This document shows, piece by piece, positions 1-9,982 of a stretch of 64,000 bases of DNA. The DNA is from CAIWTU01 sp963815135. Lineage in GTDB: Bacteria; Desulfobacterota; Desulfuromonadia; Geobacterales; Geobacteraceae. Under the pieces are notes generated by a model. It was not told the DNA's origin and ran no database searches. It saw only the letters and a program-made list of their open reading frames with translations. Where the stretch lies: assembly GCA_963815135.1 (NCBI GenBank), contig CAWFFO010000006.1:1-64000 (forward strand), given 5' to 3'. How positions within the stretch are numbered: position 1 is the stretch's first letter; every line of letters starts with the position of its first letter. Both the position numbers and the translations under genes were made by a program.

Positions 1-689
<689 letters not shown>

Positions 690-710
<21 letters not shown>

Positions 711-736
711 ATTCTGACTCCTGAATTCTGAATTTT
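690..736. repeat. Degenerate short tandem repeat (TCCTGAATTCTGAC-like)
   Basis: Directly after the heptanucleotide array, CTGACTC and CTGAATT units alternate several times up to the hldE leader. It overlaps the end of the preceding reading frame and leaves about 16 bases before the hldE start. Confidence 0.75.
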
Positions 737-752
737 TTCCCGGGGAATTGAT

Positions 753-2225
753 ATGGAACGAAAAGACGCCGAATCCGTTTTCAACAGAGCCAGGCAGATA
801 AACGCCCTGGTCATAGGCGACCTGATGCTTGACGAGTATTTGTGGGGGAAGGCCGAAAGGATATCGCCCGAGGCTCCGGTTCAGGTCGTTGATGTGAATC
901 GCGAAGACCTGAGGCTGGGCGGAGCGGGGAACGTGGCCAACAATCTGCTGGCGATAGGCTGCAAGGTGAGCGTGTGCAGCGTCATCGGCGGTGATGAGAA
1001 CGGAACCGTGCTGAGGCGTGCGTTTACCGGGAAAGGCATCAACATTGACGGGGTTTTCGAAGACCCGATGCGGGCCACCAGCAAAAAAACCCGGGTCCTT
1101 GCCGCGAATCAGCAGATTGTCCGGATCGACCGCGAAACCAGGGACGAAGTGCACGGAGAATACGAAGATAAGATCATTGATTTTGTCATGGACCGCGCCG
1201 ATGACTGGGATGTTATCCTTATCTCCGATTATCTGAAAGGGATACTGACGCAACGGGTTCTTTCCACGGTCATCGAGGCCGGAAAACGTCTCGGCATTCC
1301 GGTGGTAATTGATCCGAAGGGAAATGATTATTCGAAATACAGAGGAGCGACCATAATCACCCCCAACCGCAAAGAGGCCGAAACTGCTTCCCGGATTCCG
1401 ATCATCGATGAAAAAAGCCTCGATGCGGCAGCTTCCTTCCTGCTGAACAACGGGGAGCACGATGCGCTTCTGGTTACAAGAAGTGCGGAGGGAATGTCGC
1501 TTTATATGAGAGGCGGCGCAATAACCCATATTCCCACCGTGGCCAGAGAGGTCTATGATGTGACCGGCGCCGGTGATACTGTCATGGCCAATCTTGCACT
1601 CGGTCTCGCATGCGGTCTCGGCTTCGCGGAATCGGCGCGGCTGGCCAATGTCGCAGCGGGGATTGCGGTTGGCAAGGTCGGAACTTCTACGGTTTCGCCG
1701 CTTGAAATCATAGGCTCCATCAGCCATGAACACGCGGACAGCGACGTCAAGATCAAGAATCTCGATGTGCTGGTAACAATTGTGGATGCGGAGAAGGAGC
1801 GGGGCAGGAAGGTGGTTTTCACCAACGGTTGCTTCGACCTGCTCCATGCCGGTCATGTCCGGTATCTGCAGAAGGCGCGGAAATTCGGCGACCTGCTGGT
1901 CCTCGGCCTGAACAGTGATGATTCCGTGCGGCGGTTGAAAGGAAAAAAACGCCCTCTTATCGGAGAAAAGGAGCGGGCTCATATTCTGGCCGCGCTCGAT
2001 TGCATCGATTACGTGGTTATTTTCGAAGAAGATACGCCGATCAAACTTCTGGAGGCGATCAAGCCTTCCGTGCTGGTAAAGGGCGGTGATTACACTCCGG
2101 AAGCAGTGGTCGGCAGGGATCTTGTCGAGTCATACGGCGGCCGGGTGGAACTGGTCGAGTTCGTGGACGGTAAATCAACCACGAACATAATAGAGAAAAT
2201 TTTGCAGACTTATACCGAATCATGA
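753..2225 (+). CDS. hldE: Bifunctional heptose-7-phosphate kinase / heptose-1-phosphate adenylyltransferase
   Basis: This cytoplasmic enzyme makes ADP-heptose for the LPS inner core: the N-terminal domain phosphorylates heptose 7-phosphate at C1 and the C-terminal domain adenylylates heptose 1-phosphate. The ribokinase/PfkB half covers about residues 1-330, with the GAGDT anion-hole/catalytic-base motif near residue 268. The nucleotidyltransferase half starts near 355 with TNGCFDLLHAGHVRYL, containing the HxGH motif. At 490 aa it is full-length for the fused form. The phosphatase of the same pathway (gmhB) follows 39 bases downstream, which supports the call. The ATG at 753 follows GGGGAA. 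Very high confidence in family and role. Confidence 0.97.
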   Translation: MERKDAESVFNRARQINALVIGDLMLDEYLWGKAERISPEAPVQVVDVNREDLRLGGAGNVANNLLAIGCKVSVCSVIGGDENGTVLRRAFTGKGINIDGVFEDPMRATSKKTRVLAANQQIVRIDRETRDEVHGEYEDKIIDFVMDRADDWDVILISDYLKGILTQRVLSTVIEAGKRLGIPVVIDPKGNDYSKYRGATIITPNRKEAETASRIPIIDEKSLDAAASFLLNNGEHDALLVTRSAEGMSLYMRGGAITHIPTVAREVYDVTGAGDTVMANLALGLACGLGFAESARLANVAAGIAVGKVGTSTVSPLEIIGSISHEHADSDVKIKNLDVLVTIVDAEKERGRKVVFTNGCFDLLHAGHVRYLQKARKFGDLLVLGLNSDDSVRRLKGKKRPLIGEKERAHILAALDCIDYVVIFEEDTPIKLLEAIKPSVLVKGGDYTPEAVVGRDLVESYGGRVELVEFVDGKSTTNIIEKILQTYTES

Positions 2226-2264
2226 ACTGGTAATTGCTGATTCGGACATGATTCGAGGTCTTCA

Positions 2265-2741
2265 GTGGAAAGAAAAAACAGGGCTGTGTTTCTTGACCGC
2301 GACGGTACCATTAATGTGGAAAAAGGTTATGTCCACAAGATAGAGGACTTCGAGTTCATACCGGGCGTGCCGCGCGCCATAAAACTTCTGAAGAATGCAG
2401 GTTTTGTCGTGATAGTGGTGACGAACCAGTCGGGCGTTGCCAGGGGCTACTACACGATCGATGCGGTCATGAGGCTGCACAGCCACATGGATGGCGAACT
2501 GGCCCGCCATGGAACCTCGGTTGATGCATATTACATCTGCCCTCACCATCCGCAGGGAATCATTGACGAGTATGCGAAAGTCTGTGAATGCCGCAAGCCG
2601 CAGCCGGGCATGCTCCTGAGGGCGGCTGAAGAATTTTCCCTGGACCTGGTTTCCTCATATATGATCGGTGATAAGCAGATTGATGTCGATGCAGCCTTGA
2701 ATGCCGGTTGTCGTCCCATGCTCGTGGAAACAGGGGGTTGA
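2265..2741 (+). CDS. gmhB: D-glycero-D-manno-heptose-1,7-bisphosphate 7-phosphatase, 3' end frameshifted
   Basis: This HAD-family phosphatase removes the C7 phosphate of heptose 1,7-bisphosphate between the two HldE steps. The nucleophile motif DRDGTIN is at about residues 11-17, the Cys/His zinc-loop residues lie in CPHHPQG and CECRKPQPG, and GDKQIDVDAA holds the distal acidic residues. The GTG at 2265 follows GAGG. The protein ends at VETGG after 158 aa, shorter than the usual 175-190. The stop immediately follows a G5 run at 2733-2737. Adding one G gives a frame that continues to 2839 with a plausible C-terminal helix (TLLEASKAITG), so a one-base deletion or sequence error is likely. Confidence 0.9.
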   Translation: MERKNRAVFLDRDGTINVEKGYVHKIEDFEFIPGVPRAIKLLKNAGFVVIVVTNQSGVARGYYTIDAVMRLHSHMDGELARHGTSVDAYYICPHHPQGIIDEYAKVCECRKPQPGMLLRAAEEFSLDLVSSYMIGDKQIDVDAALNAGCRPMLVETGG

Positions 2742-2905
2742 CATGCGGCCCAGCTTCCGCGTTCCCCAGGATTCCCTGTTTTGCCACCCTTCTCGAAGCC
2801 TCAAAGGCGATAACCGGCAAGAAAGGCCGTGCGTCGTAAATCTGTTACCGGTAACGAGCCATCGGTCACTTGACACTTTTCACATGAACCCGCCGTCAGG
2901 CGAGA

Positions 2906-2925
2906 CCGTCAATATTGTTTGACGG
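2906..2925 (+). terminator. Possible hairpin between gmhB and rfbA
   Basis: CCGTCAA and TTGACGG form a 7-bp stem around a 6-base loop. No T-run follows, so it may be a weak terminator or a processing or regulatory hairpin. Confidence 0.3.
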
Positions 2926-2999
2926 CCCAGCTTTGCCTGTGGTAATAAAAAGATTGATTTTCATATGATTTTACCAGGAAATTTACAGAGGAAAAACAA

Positions 3000-3911
3000 A
3001 TGATTGCACGCAGTGAGGGGATTCAGAAAGCCATCATTCTTGCCGGCGGCTCGGGCAGCAGGCTCTATCCGCTTAACCTGGTGGCCAGCAAGCAATTGCA
3101 GCCGGTATACGATAAGCCGATGATTTACTACCCCCTCGCGACACTGATGACCGCCGGACTCAAGGATATCCTGATCATTTCCACTCCGCAGGACACCCCG
3201 CGTTTCCAGGCGCTTCTCGGTGATGGTTCCAGGTGGGGAATTCAGCTGAGCTACCAGGTCCAGCCCGAACCGAAGGGGATCGCGCAGGCCTTCATTATCG
3301 GAGAGAATTTCATCGGCGGCAATTCCGTTTGTCTCATCCTGGGTGATAATATCTTTTACGGCAAGATGGGGCTTGACTCCATCGTGGCGAACTTCGGAAA
3401 CGGTGCGCGAATTTTCGGCTACCATGTCCCCGACCCGGAGCGTTACGGCGTAGTGGAATTTGACGAAAGCGGCATTGTAAAGGGAATAGAGGAGAAGCCG
3501 GTCCGGCCGAAGACCAATTATGCGGTTCCGGGCCTTTACCTGTACGATAATAAAGTAGTTGAAATAACCAGAGATATCAGACCTTCTGCCCGGGGAGAAC
3601 TGGAAATTACCGATGTGAATCTGGAATACCTGCGTCGTGGCGAACTGATGGTAGAGAAGCTGGGAAGAGGGATAGCCTGGCTGGATACGGGCACCCACCA
3701 GAGTCTCCTGGAGGCCAGCCATTTCATCGGCACCCTGGAGGCGCGTCAGGGGCTGAAAATAGCCTGCCTCGAAGAGATTGCCCTGCGAAAGGGTTTCATA
3801 GGGGTCGATTTTATGGAAAAGGTGATAGCAGAAACACCCAGGTCAGGCTACCGCGATTACCTTGCCCGTGTCTTGAATGAAATGGGCAGGGAAGGACTGG
3901 TCGCCCGGTAA
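3000..3911 (+). CDS. rfbA: Glucose-1-phosphate thymidylyltransferase
   Basis: It makes dTDP-glucose from glucose 1-phosphate and dTTP, the first step toward dTDP-rhamnose and related surface sugars. The N-terminal nucleotidyltransferase signature LAGGSGSRLYP is at residues 15-25, followed by KQLQPVYDKPM. GDNIFYG holds the metal-binding aspartate, and EEKP and TGTH are typical later motifs. Length is 303 aa, against about 290 for most RmlA, because of short additions at both ends. rfbB, rfbC and rfbD are not adjacent. An A-rich leader with AGAGGAAAAAC precedes the ATG. Confidence 0.95.
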   Translation: MIARSEGIQKAIILAGGSGSRLYPLNLVASKQLQPVYDKPMIYYPLATLMTAGLKDILIISTPQDTPRFQALLGDGSRWGIQLSYQVQPEPKGIAQAFIIGENFIGGNSVCLILGDNIFYGKMGLDSIVANFGNGARIFGYHVPDPERYGVVEFDESGIVKGIEEKPVRPKTNYAVPGLYLYDNKVVEITRDIRPSARGELEITDVNLEYLRRGELMVEKLGRGIAWLDTGTHQSLLEASHFIGTLEARQGLKIACLEEIALRKGFIGVDFMEKVIAETPRSGYRDYLARVLNEMGREGLVAR

Positions 3912-3945
3912 CTCTTGCAATGCTTGCATTAATAATATAAAGGGG

Positions 3946-3966
3946 AGGGGAGGTTAAGCCTCCCCT
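3946..3966 (+). terminator. Terminator-like hairpin after rfbA
   Basis: An 8-bp perfect stem (AGGGGAGG with CCTCCCCT) closes a TTAAG loop, with a moderately T-rich stretch downstream. It separates rfbA from the mre operon. Confidence 0.6.
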
Positions 3967-4012
3967 TGCCTGTTTATGGTTCGAATGATCATATGGGCGG
4001 CCGGAGTGGCGG

Positions 4013-4837
4013 ATGTTTGATTTTTTAGGAAAATTCAGAATTAGAATACTGGCGGGTATTGCCCTTCTGGCGGCCCTGGTTTTCTTTTCTCTCAACCTCA
4101 GGCAGAAGGAGAAGACCAATGTTTTCGAAAGGGCGGTGATAACCGTAACCACTCCCGCCACGGAGCTTGTCTACCGGGTGGACGGATTCTTTTCATCGCT
4201 CTGGGATAATTACATAAATCTTGTCGATGTGGAGAAAGAAAACCGCAAGCTGCGTGAAACGGTAAAGATACTCAACAAGAGATTGATCGAGAACAGGGAA
4301 GCGGTGCTGGAGAATGAAAGGCTGAAAAAGCTCACCGGTCTGCGGGAGGAACTCCCGGTTCACTCAGTTGCGGCATCGGTTATCAGTGAAGACAGCTCAC
4401 CCTGGTTCAAGACCGTCATTATAGACCGCGGTGAGGCTGACGGCATCAGGGAAGGCATGCCGGTCATCGGTACGGCAGGCGTTGTGGGCAGAATCGTCAA
4501 GACGGCCCGTTCCAGTTCCCGTGTGCTATTGCTGACAGATCACGCGAGCGGAATTGCCGCCGTTGTGCAAAGGTCGAGGGCCCGGGGTGTTGTGAAAGGC
4601 AAGGGGGGGGACACCTGTTCTCTCGAATTTCTGCAGCGTGGAGAAGATGTGAAAATCGGTGATGTGGTAATCACTTCCGGCATCGGCGGGATATTCCCCA
4701 AAGGGCTTCCGGTCGGTGAAATTACCATGGTCAAAAAGGGTGAATTCGGTATTTTCCAGACCGTAGAAATCCGTCCATTCGTGTATATCCCGAAATTGGA
4801 AGAAGTCCTGGTAGTTTTGCAGAAAAACGAATTCTGA
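4013..4837 (+). CDS. mreC: Rod shape-determining protein MreC
   Basis: MreC is the bitopic scaffold of the elongasome; it links MreB/MreD to PBP2-RodA in the periplasm. Residues about 11-28 form the single membrane helix, residues about 65-105 form a coiled coil (VEKENRKLRETVKIL), and the periplasmic beta domain follows with AGVVGRIV and the C-terminal GLPVGEI block. 274 aa is usual. mreD, mrdA and rodA follow in the standard order; mreB is not in the window. GGAGTGGCGG precedes the ATG. Confidence 0.96.
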   Translation: MFDFLGKFRIRILAGIALLAALVFFSLNLRQKEKTNVFERAVITVTTPATELVYRVDGFFSSLWDNYINLVDVEKENRKLRETVKILNKRLIENREAVLENERLKKLTGLREELPVHSVAASVISEDSSPWFKTVIIDRGEADGIREGMPVIGTAGVVGRIVKTARSSSRVLLLTDHASGIAAVVQRSRARGVVKGKGGDTCSLEFLQRGEDVKIGDVVITSGIGGIFPKGLPVGEITMVKKGEFGIFQTVEIRPFVYIPKLEEVLVVLQKNEF

Positions 4838-4938
4838 CGTTTTGCCGGCCAGTGGTGCAGAAAATATTGCTTTACATTTAACATATCATCCGTGAATTCG
4901 CAGGTTTGTCATAAATTTCACGGATTCAGGTTTTATCG

Positions 4939-5427
4939 ATGACCGTTCAAATCAGGTTAATCTTTCTTGTCATTGTGTCGATCATTCTCCAGACTGCATT
5001 TTTCCCCGACCATCTTGCAGACTCTTTCAAGCCAGACCTCCTGATCATATTCGTCGTGTACATGGGATTCAGGGGAAGAATCCTCTGGGGAGGGGCGGGT
5101 TGCTTTTTGCTGGGGCTTGTCCAGGATTCCCTGAGCGGTCTGTTCTTCGGTTTGAACGGGTTTTCGTTTTTATTTATCTTTATTATCCTCAAGGCTGTTT
5201 CACACCGCTTATATACCGACAGCCGATGGCTCATGGTACTTGGCGTATTCCTGGCGTCGCTCATAAACGGGATGCTTGATATCCTGCTGCTGACCGTTTT
5301 CTCGGTTTCCAACGGTTTATATTCGACAATATTTTCGAATATCCTTCCGCACAGCGTCATGAATGCGATTTTGGCATATATGTTTTTTACTGTTGTTCCC
5401 CTTGGGAAAAGAGAAGAAATGGTATGA
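4939..5427 (+). CDS. mreD: Rod shape-determining protein MreD
   Basis: A 162-aa integral membrane protein with about five hydrophobic helices spanning most of its length and little else. Such proteins are recognised by size, hydropathy and position between mreC and mrdA. Its stop overlaps the mrdA start by ATGA, so the two are probably translationally coupled. The family diverges strongly in sequence; context makes the assignment secure. Confidence 0.92.
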   Translation: MTVQIRLIFLVIVSIILQTAFFPDHLADSFKPDLLIIFVVYMGFRGRILWGGAGCFLLGLVQDSLSGLFFGLNGFSFLFIFIILKAVSHRLYTDSRWLMVLGVFLASLINGMLDILLLTVFSVSNGLYSTIFSNILPHSVMNAILAYMFFTVVPLGKREEMV

Positions 5428-7373
5428 AATATCTGCGTTTCGTAAAGGATAATTCCGGGTCTAACAGGAACCTGTTATGGCTTTCCGTTTTTGTCTCGGT
5501 CGTATTCTTTCTGCTTATCATGCGGCTCTGGTATCTGCAGATAATAAAAGTGGAAAATTTCCAGGATCTTTCGGAAAGCAATCGTCTGCGCGTGGTTCCG
5601 GTTGCGGCGTCACGGGGCACAATCTTCGACAGAAACGGCAAGATCCTGGTCAGCAACCGTCCCTCATTCAGCGTTGCCGCCATTCCCCAGGAGGTCCATG
5701 ACAAGGAAGTCCTGATCGATCGACTGTCGCGCGTGATGGGGATAGACCGTTCGGAGTTCCTGGATAGATGGAACAAGGGCAAGGGGCGCGCAAAATACTT
5801 TCCGATAATTCTCGCTTCGGGCATCAGTCGTGATCAACTGGAAAAGCTTGAAGAGAACCAGTTCGAACTGCCGGGTGTCGATATACAGATGCATCCCGTG
5901 CGTGATTATCCTAACGGAACGCTGGCTTCCCACCTCCTGGGATATCTCGGCCAGATGTCGGAACGGGAAATGGACAGCGACCAGTTCAGCAGTTACAATC
6001 CCGGTGATTATGTGGGGAAAAGCGGTATCGAGCGCAGCTGGGAGAAGGAGCTGCATGGCGTGGACGGGGGCAGGCAGCTCGAAGTGGATGCAATGGGAAG
6101 GGTCCTGAAAACCGTCAGCGAGACGAACCCGACCATGGGCAACAGCCTGGAACTGACAATAGACCTGGATATGCAGAAAGCTGCGGAAAGTGCCTTCGGT
6201 GAACAGGCCGGAGCGGCGGTTGCCATGAACGTAAATACCGGGGAGATCCTTGCTTTTGTCAGTAAACCTGATTTCGACCCTTCGCTTTTCTCCGAAGGAT
6301 TGTCCTCCAAACAGTGGAAAGATTACCTGGATGATAAACGGCACCCTCTGGAAAACAAGGCGCTGAAAGGCCAGTATCCCCCCGGTTCGACCTTCAAGAT
6401 CCTCACTGCCCTGGCCGGTCTCGGAGAAGGATTGATCGACGGAAGTAGTACGGTAGTCTGCACCGGTTCCTACAAAGTTGGCAACAGGACATTCCACTGC
6501 TGGAAAAGGAGCGGTCACGGGACGGTCAACCTGCGCAAGGCCCTGCAGGAATCTTGCGATGTGTATTTTTACAAACTCGGCGAACGGCTCGGGGTGGACA
6601 AGATAGCCCTGTACGCTAAAAAATTCGGTCTCGGCTCTCCGATGGGGATTGGACTTGAAAACGAGAAAGGCGGGCTTATCCCCACTTCAGAGTGGAAGGA
6701 AAAGAGATTCAAGAAGAAATGGATGCGCGGGGAAACCCTGCCGGTCGCGATCGGCCAGGGGTATGTACTGATGACACCCATCCAGCTCGCTTCCATGATT
6801 TCCACCGTTGCAAATCAGGGGACGGTCTACAAACCGTTTCTTGTCAAGCGTATAGCCGATCCCGACGGAAAAGTGATCAAGGAGTTTCATCCCGAAATCC
6901 TGAGCCATGTAACAGGGATAAGCCCGGAAAACTACCGCCTGGTCAAGGAAGGCTTGTTTTCCGTGGTTAATGATCCCGGCGGCACGGGAGCTGCGGCGAG
7001 ACTTTACGAAGTCAAGGTCGCTGGAAAATCGGGAACCTCCCAGGTGATCAAGCTGGGAGGCAAAAAGGGAAATATTCCATATCAATTCCGGGATCACGCG
7101 CTCTTTGTCGCCTTTGCCCCCTATGACAATCCTGAAGTGGCGGTAGCAGTGGTTGTGGAACACGGAGAACACGGCGGTTCCGCGGCCGCACCCATTGCCC
7201 GAGCCATTTTGAAGAAATATTTCGAGGAAAAAGGGGTAATCAAGGTACCTGTTGAACAGGTCAAAAACGGTGTGCCGGCCGGCGACAATCAGGAACCTGC
7301 CGCTCCAGAGGCCGCAGACGGACAAACGGATACGGAACAAAGTAATGAAACCGGAGGGGCGACTGGTGATTGA
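5424..7373 (+). CDS. mrdA: Penicillin-binding protein 2 (elongasome transpeptidase)
   Basis: A class B PBP that crosslinks peptidoglycan during elongation, anchored by one N-terminal helix (about residues 18-36). The dimerisation/pedestal domain begins at AASRGTIFDRNG. In the transpeptidase domain the nucleophile motif STFK starts at Ser322, SCD is the SxN-equivalent second motif (near residue 382), and KSGT starts at Lys535. The 649-aa length is typical, with a low-complexity acidic tail. The start overlaps the mreD stop, and the rodA start lies inside its 3' end. Confidence 0.97.
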   Translation: MKYLRFVKDNSGSNRNLLWLSVFVSVVFFLLIMRLWYLQIIKVENFQDLSESNRLRVVPVAASRGTIFDRNGKILVSNRPSFSVAAIPQEVHDKEVLIDRLSRVMGIDRSEFLDRWNKGKGRAKYFPIILASGISRDQLEKLEENQFELPGVDIQMHPVRDYPNGTLASHLLGYLGQMSEREMDSDQFSSYNPGDYVGKSGIERSWEKELHGVDGGRQLEVDAMGRVLKTVSETNPTMGNSLELTIDLDMQKAAESAFGEQAGAAVAMNVNTGEILAFVSKPDFDPSLFSEGLSSKQWKDYLDDKRHPLENKALKGQYPPGSTFKILTALAGLGEGLIDGSSTVVCTGSYKVGNRTFHCWKRSGHGTVNLRKALQESCDVYFYKLGERLGVDKIALYAKKFGLGSPMGIGLENEKGGLIPTSEWKEKRFKKKWMRGETLPVAIGQGYVLMTPIQLASMISTVANQGTVYKPFLVKRIADPDGKVIKEFHPEILSHVTGISPENYRLVKEGLFSVVNDPGGTGAAARLYEVKVAGKSGTSQVIKLGGKKGNIPYQFRDHALFVAFAPYDNPEVAVAVVVEHGEHGGSAAAPIARAILKKYFEEKGVIKVPVEQVKNGVPAGDNQEPAAPEAADGQTDTEQSNETGGATGD

Positions 7374-8466
7374 CAGGAGGCTGATCACTCATTTTGACTG
7401 GGGGTTTCTGGGGCTGGTCCTTTTGATTGCCGGTATAGGGACGGTAAACATTGCCAGTGCGACGGCATCCTACCATCTCACGGGAACGCCTTACTATTTG
7501 AAGCAGATTTACTGGATCATTGCCGGTATGTTTCTGGTTGTGACGGTCTGCAGTATCGATTATCACATTCTTGAGGATTTTTCCTATTGGCTGTATGGAA
7601 TCCTCATGGTGCTGCTGCTGGCCGTTCTGTTCGTCGGCAGGAGTTCCATGGGCGCCACCCGCTGGCTCAACCTGGGTATATTCAGCTTCCAGCCGTCCGA
7701 ACTGATGAAGATAGTGATCATCCTGGTTTTTGCCCACTATTTCACCAATGCTCCGGAACAGAAGGGGCTCGGACTGAGAGATCTCCTTTATCCCTTCCTG
7801 ATGCTCGCCGGCCCGCTGCTGCTGATCATGAAACAGCCGGATCTCGGCACGGCTACTCTGGTATTCCTTATCGCCTCGTCAATCCTGATTTTTGTCGGAA
7901 TTCGTCCGGGCACTTTCATATCGATCGTTCTGGCGACGATTCCTCTCTTTTATTTCGGATGGAACTACCATCTGCGGGATTACCAGAAAGAACGGCTCCT
8001 GAATTTTCTCAATCCCGAAAGGGACCCTCTCGGAAGCGGTTATCACATAATACAGAGCAAGATTGCGGTCGGTTCCGGTGGGTTGCTGGGCAAGGGGTTC
8101 ATGATGGGAACGCAGACCCAGCTGCATTTCCTCCCGGAGCAGCATACCGATTTCGCGTTCTCGGTTTTTTCCGAAGAATGGGGATTCATCGGCTGCCTGG
8201 TCGTGTTGCTTCTTTATCTCCTTCTGGTTTTCTGGGGGCTTTCGGTGGCGAAAAAATGCAACGACAAATTCGGAAAGCTGCTGGCCGTGGGTGTGACCGC
8301 CATGCTTTTCTGGCATATCGTGATCAATATCGGCATGGTGATCGGGCTCTTTCCGGTGGTCGGTGTCCCGCTGCCGTTTTTTTCCTACGGTGGAACGTCG
8401 ATGATTACTTCCATGATCGGTGTTGCCATCCTGCTCAACATCCGGATGCGCAGGTTCATGTTCTAA
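7366..8466 (+). CDS. rodA: Rod shape-determining glycosyltransferase RodA
   Basis: A SEDS-family lipid II polymerase that works with PBP2. About ten membrane helices are visible, with family motifs AGSGG-like GSGGLLGKGF, LPEQHTDFAFSV (including the catalytic-loop aspartate) and PVVGVPLPFFSYGGTS near the end. I prefer the GTG at 7366, because GGAGGGG lies 7 bases upstream and the start overlaps the mrdA stop. ATG at 7345 is an alternative with poorer ribosome binding. A longer frame to 7252 overlaps mrdA and is unlikely. Length is 366 aa. Confidence 0.95.
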   Translation: MIDRRLITHFDWGFLGLVLLIAGIGTVNIASATASYHLTGTPYYLKQIYWIIAGMFLVVTVCSIDYHILEDFSYWLYGILMVLLLAVLFVGRSSMGATRWLNLGIFSFQPSELMKIVIILVFAHYFTNAPEQKGLGLRDLLYPFLMLAGPLLLIMKQPDLGTATLVFLIASSILIFVGIRPGTFISIVLATIPLFYFGWNYHLRDYQKERLLNFLNPERDPLGSGYHIIQSKIAVGSGGLLGKGFMMGTQTQLHFLPEQHTDFAFSVFSEEWGFIGCLVVLLLYLLLVFWGLSVAKKCNDKFGKLLAVGVTAMLFWHIVINIGMVIGLFPVVGVPLPFFSYGGTSMITSMIGVAILLNIRMRRFMF

Positions 8467-8474
8467 CGGGGTGT

Positions 8475-9602
8475 TCAGGCGGAATACGCCGTCTGGAAAT
8501 CTCCCGGTGAGGTGGTGTCGGGCATTGCGGTGAAGATTTCGTCGAACGCCCGGGCAGTTTCCCTGAAAGCGTTCAGGATTTCAGGGTCGAAATGCGAGGG
8601 CATGGTCCTGCCGTCCCCATCGAGAATGATTCTGCATGCGGTTTCGTGACTGAAAGGCGGCTTGTAAGGGCGTCTGCTTCTCAACGCGTCATACTGGTCC
8701 ACCAGCATGACGATTCTTCCCTCGATCGGTATATCTTTCCCCCCGATACCATTCGGGTATCCCGTGCCGTCCCATCTTTCATGATGGGTTAGAGCGATGG
8801 AGGCCGCCATCTGGATACTGCGGTGGTCCGATCCATAGAGAATTTTTTCCCCGATTGCCGCATGGGATTTCATGATTTCGAATTCTTCAGGGGTGAGCGC
8901 CGCCGGTTTCAGCAGGATTGTGTCGGAAAGGGCGATTTTGCCGATGTCGTGCATGCTGCTCGCATATGTAATCGAATCGGTGAATTCGGCGGTCATGCCC
9001 AATGTGCCGGCGAGTTTTTTCGAATAGAGACCGATTCGTCTGATGTGGTTCCCCGTATAATCGTCCCGGTATTCCGCTGCGGCCATGAGTCTCAGTATCA
9101 TCTCCTTGCCGGCGTCCTTAACCTGGTGCAGCACTTCGTTGACCTTGGTCAGTGCCTCGGATAATTCCTGTGTTCTCTTCTGCACCATGGTTTCCAGTGT
9201 CTGTTTGTAATTCCTTTCAAGTTCGATGAGCTTGTGGTGTTTGATCGCTTTCTCAAGTGAATGGAACAACTGCTCAGGCTTGTGTGGCTTGACGATGAAA
9301 TCGAATGCGCCTTTTTTGATTGCATCAACAGCGGTGTCCAGATCGGCATATGCCGTCATCAGGATTACTGGAATATCCGGTTTATTGTTGTGGATTATCT
9401 CCAGAAGATCAAGCCCTGTAACAGCAGGCATCCTGATATCCGTCAGAACCGCGTCTATCCTGTTGCTCCCCATGGCTTCAAGCGCGTTGGAGGCGTTATC
9501 GCAGGGCAAGACCCCATAACCCGCCTGGGTCAGCAGAAGAGTGATCAGTTCGAGGTTTTGTCTTTCATCATCTACCAGTAAGATACATGCGCCGGTTTTC
9601 AT
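8475..9602 (-). CDS. Response regulator with HD-GYP domain (cyclic di-GMP phosphodiesterase family)
   Basis: The N-terminal receiver domain (residues about 5-120) has the phospho-acceptor in VLTDIRMP and the conserved lysine in IVKPHKP. A coiled linker (about 125-170) leads to an HD-GYP domain with SSMHDIGKIAL and HHERWDGTGYPNG, the full metal and GYP signature, so it probably hydrolyses cyclic di-GMP to GMP. The architecture matches RpfG-type regulators. No histidine kinase lies beside it. It converges on rodA with only 8 bases between the stops. Confidence 0.93.
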   Translation of the reverse strand: MKTGACILLVDDERQNLELITLLLTQAGYGVLPCDNASNALEAMGSNRIDAVLTDIRMPAVTGLDLLEIIHNNKPDIPVILMTAYADLDTAVDAIKKGAFDFIVKPHKPEQLFHSLEKAIKHHKLIELERNYKQTLETMVQKRTQELSEALTKVNEVLHQVKDAGKEMILRLMAAAEYRDDYTGNHIRRIGLYSKKLAGTLGMTAEFTDSITYASSMHDIGKIALSDTILLKPAALTPEEFEIMKSHAAIGEKILYGSDHRSIQMAASIALTHHERWDGTGYPNGIGGKDIPIEGRIVMLVDQYDALRSRRPYKPPFSHETACRIILDGDGRTMPSHFDPEILNAFRETARAFDEIFTAMPDTTSPGDFQTAYSA

Positions 9603-9982
9603 AATTAATTCTCACTCGATGGTTTTTATTTGACAGTGGCCGTCCGGAAGGCCTCGAATTTCCCGCTCTGACTGGATCTCCCGCAATAAGTTTTCAGTGT
9701 CCAGTCCAACCGGATTATGTAAATATAACAGGATTCGAAGTAGTTTCAAATGAAACAAATAAAAGGTAATCCGATGCTGGTTAATTCGGACAATAGTAGA
9801 AAGCGCCGTTAAATCAAGGGCTGGTTTCCGGAATGGGGCTGAAGTATTTCACCCGCGAACTTGACACCGTAAGTGCATACCGATAACTTTTTGTAATATC
9901 ACTGATTCTCGATTGATTACCATGTACCGACCAAGTGGAATTGCCGAGGGTATGGAATCGATTTTTTCCGGAGCGATTGGCA
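9603..9982. other. Intergenic region between HD-GYP regulator and MFS exporter
   Basis: Divergent control region of about 380 bases. It contains a sigma-70-like promoter toward the exporter (9861-9889) and a short palindrome, TTTCAAATGAAA, near 9747. No reading frame or RNA gene was recognised. An in-frame GTG at 9935 extends the exporter frame but has no ribosome-binding site as good as that of the ATG at 9983. Confidence 0.5.
9861..9889 (+). promoter_or_regulatory. Candidate sigma-70 promoter for MFS exporter
   Basis: TTGACA is separated by 17 bases from TAACTT, about 93 bases before the preferred start of the transporter gene. Confidence 0.4.

Noticed and set aside
2733..2900. Cobalamin- or GEMM-riboswitch-like words in the gmhB-rfbA spacer
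   Set aside because: A few words resemble the consensus, but the core motifs of either class are missing and most of the stretch is better explained as the shifted end of gmhB.
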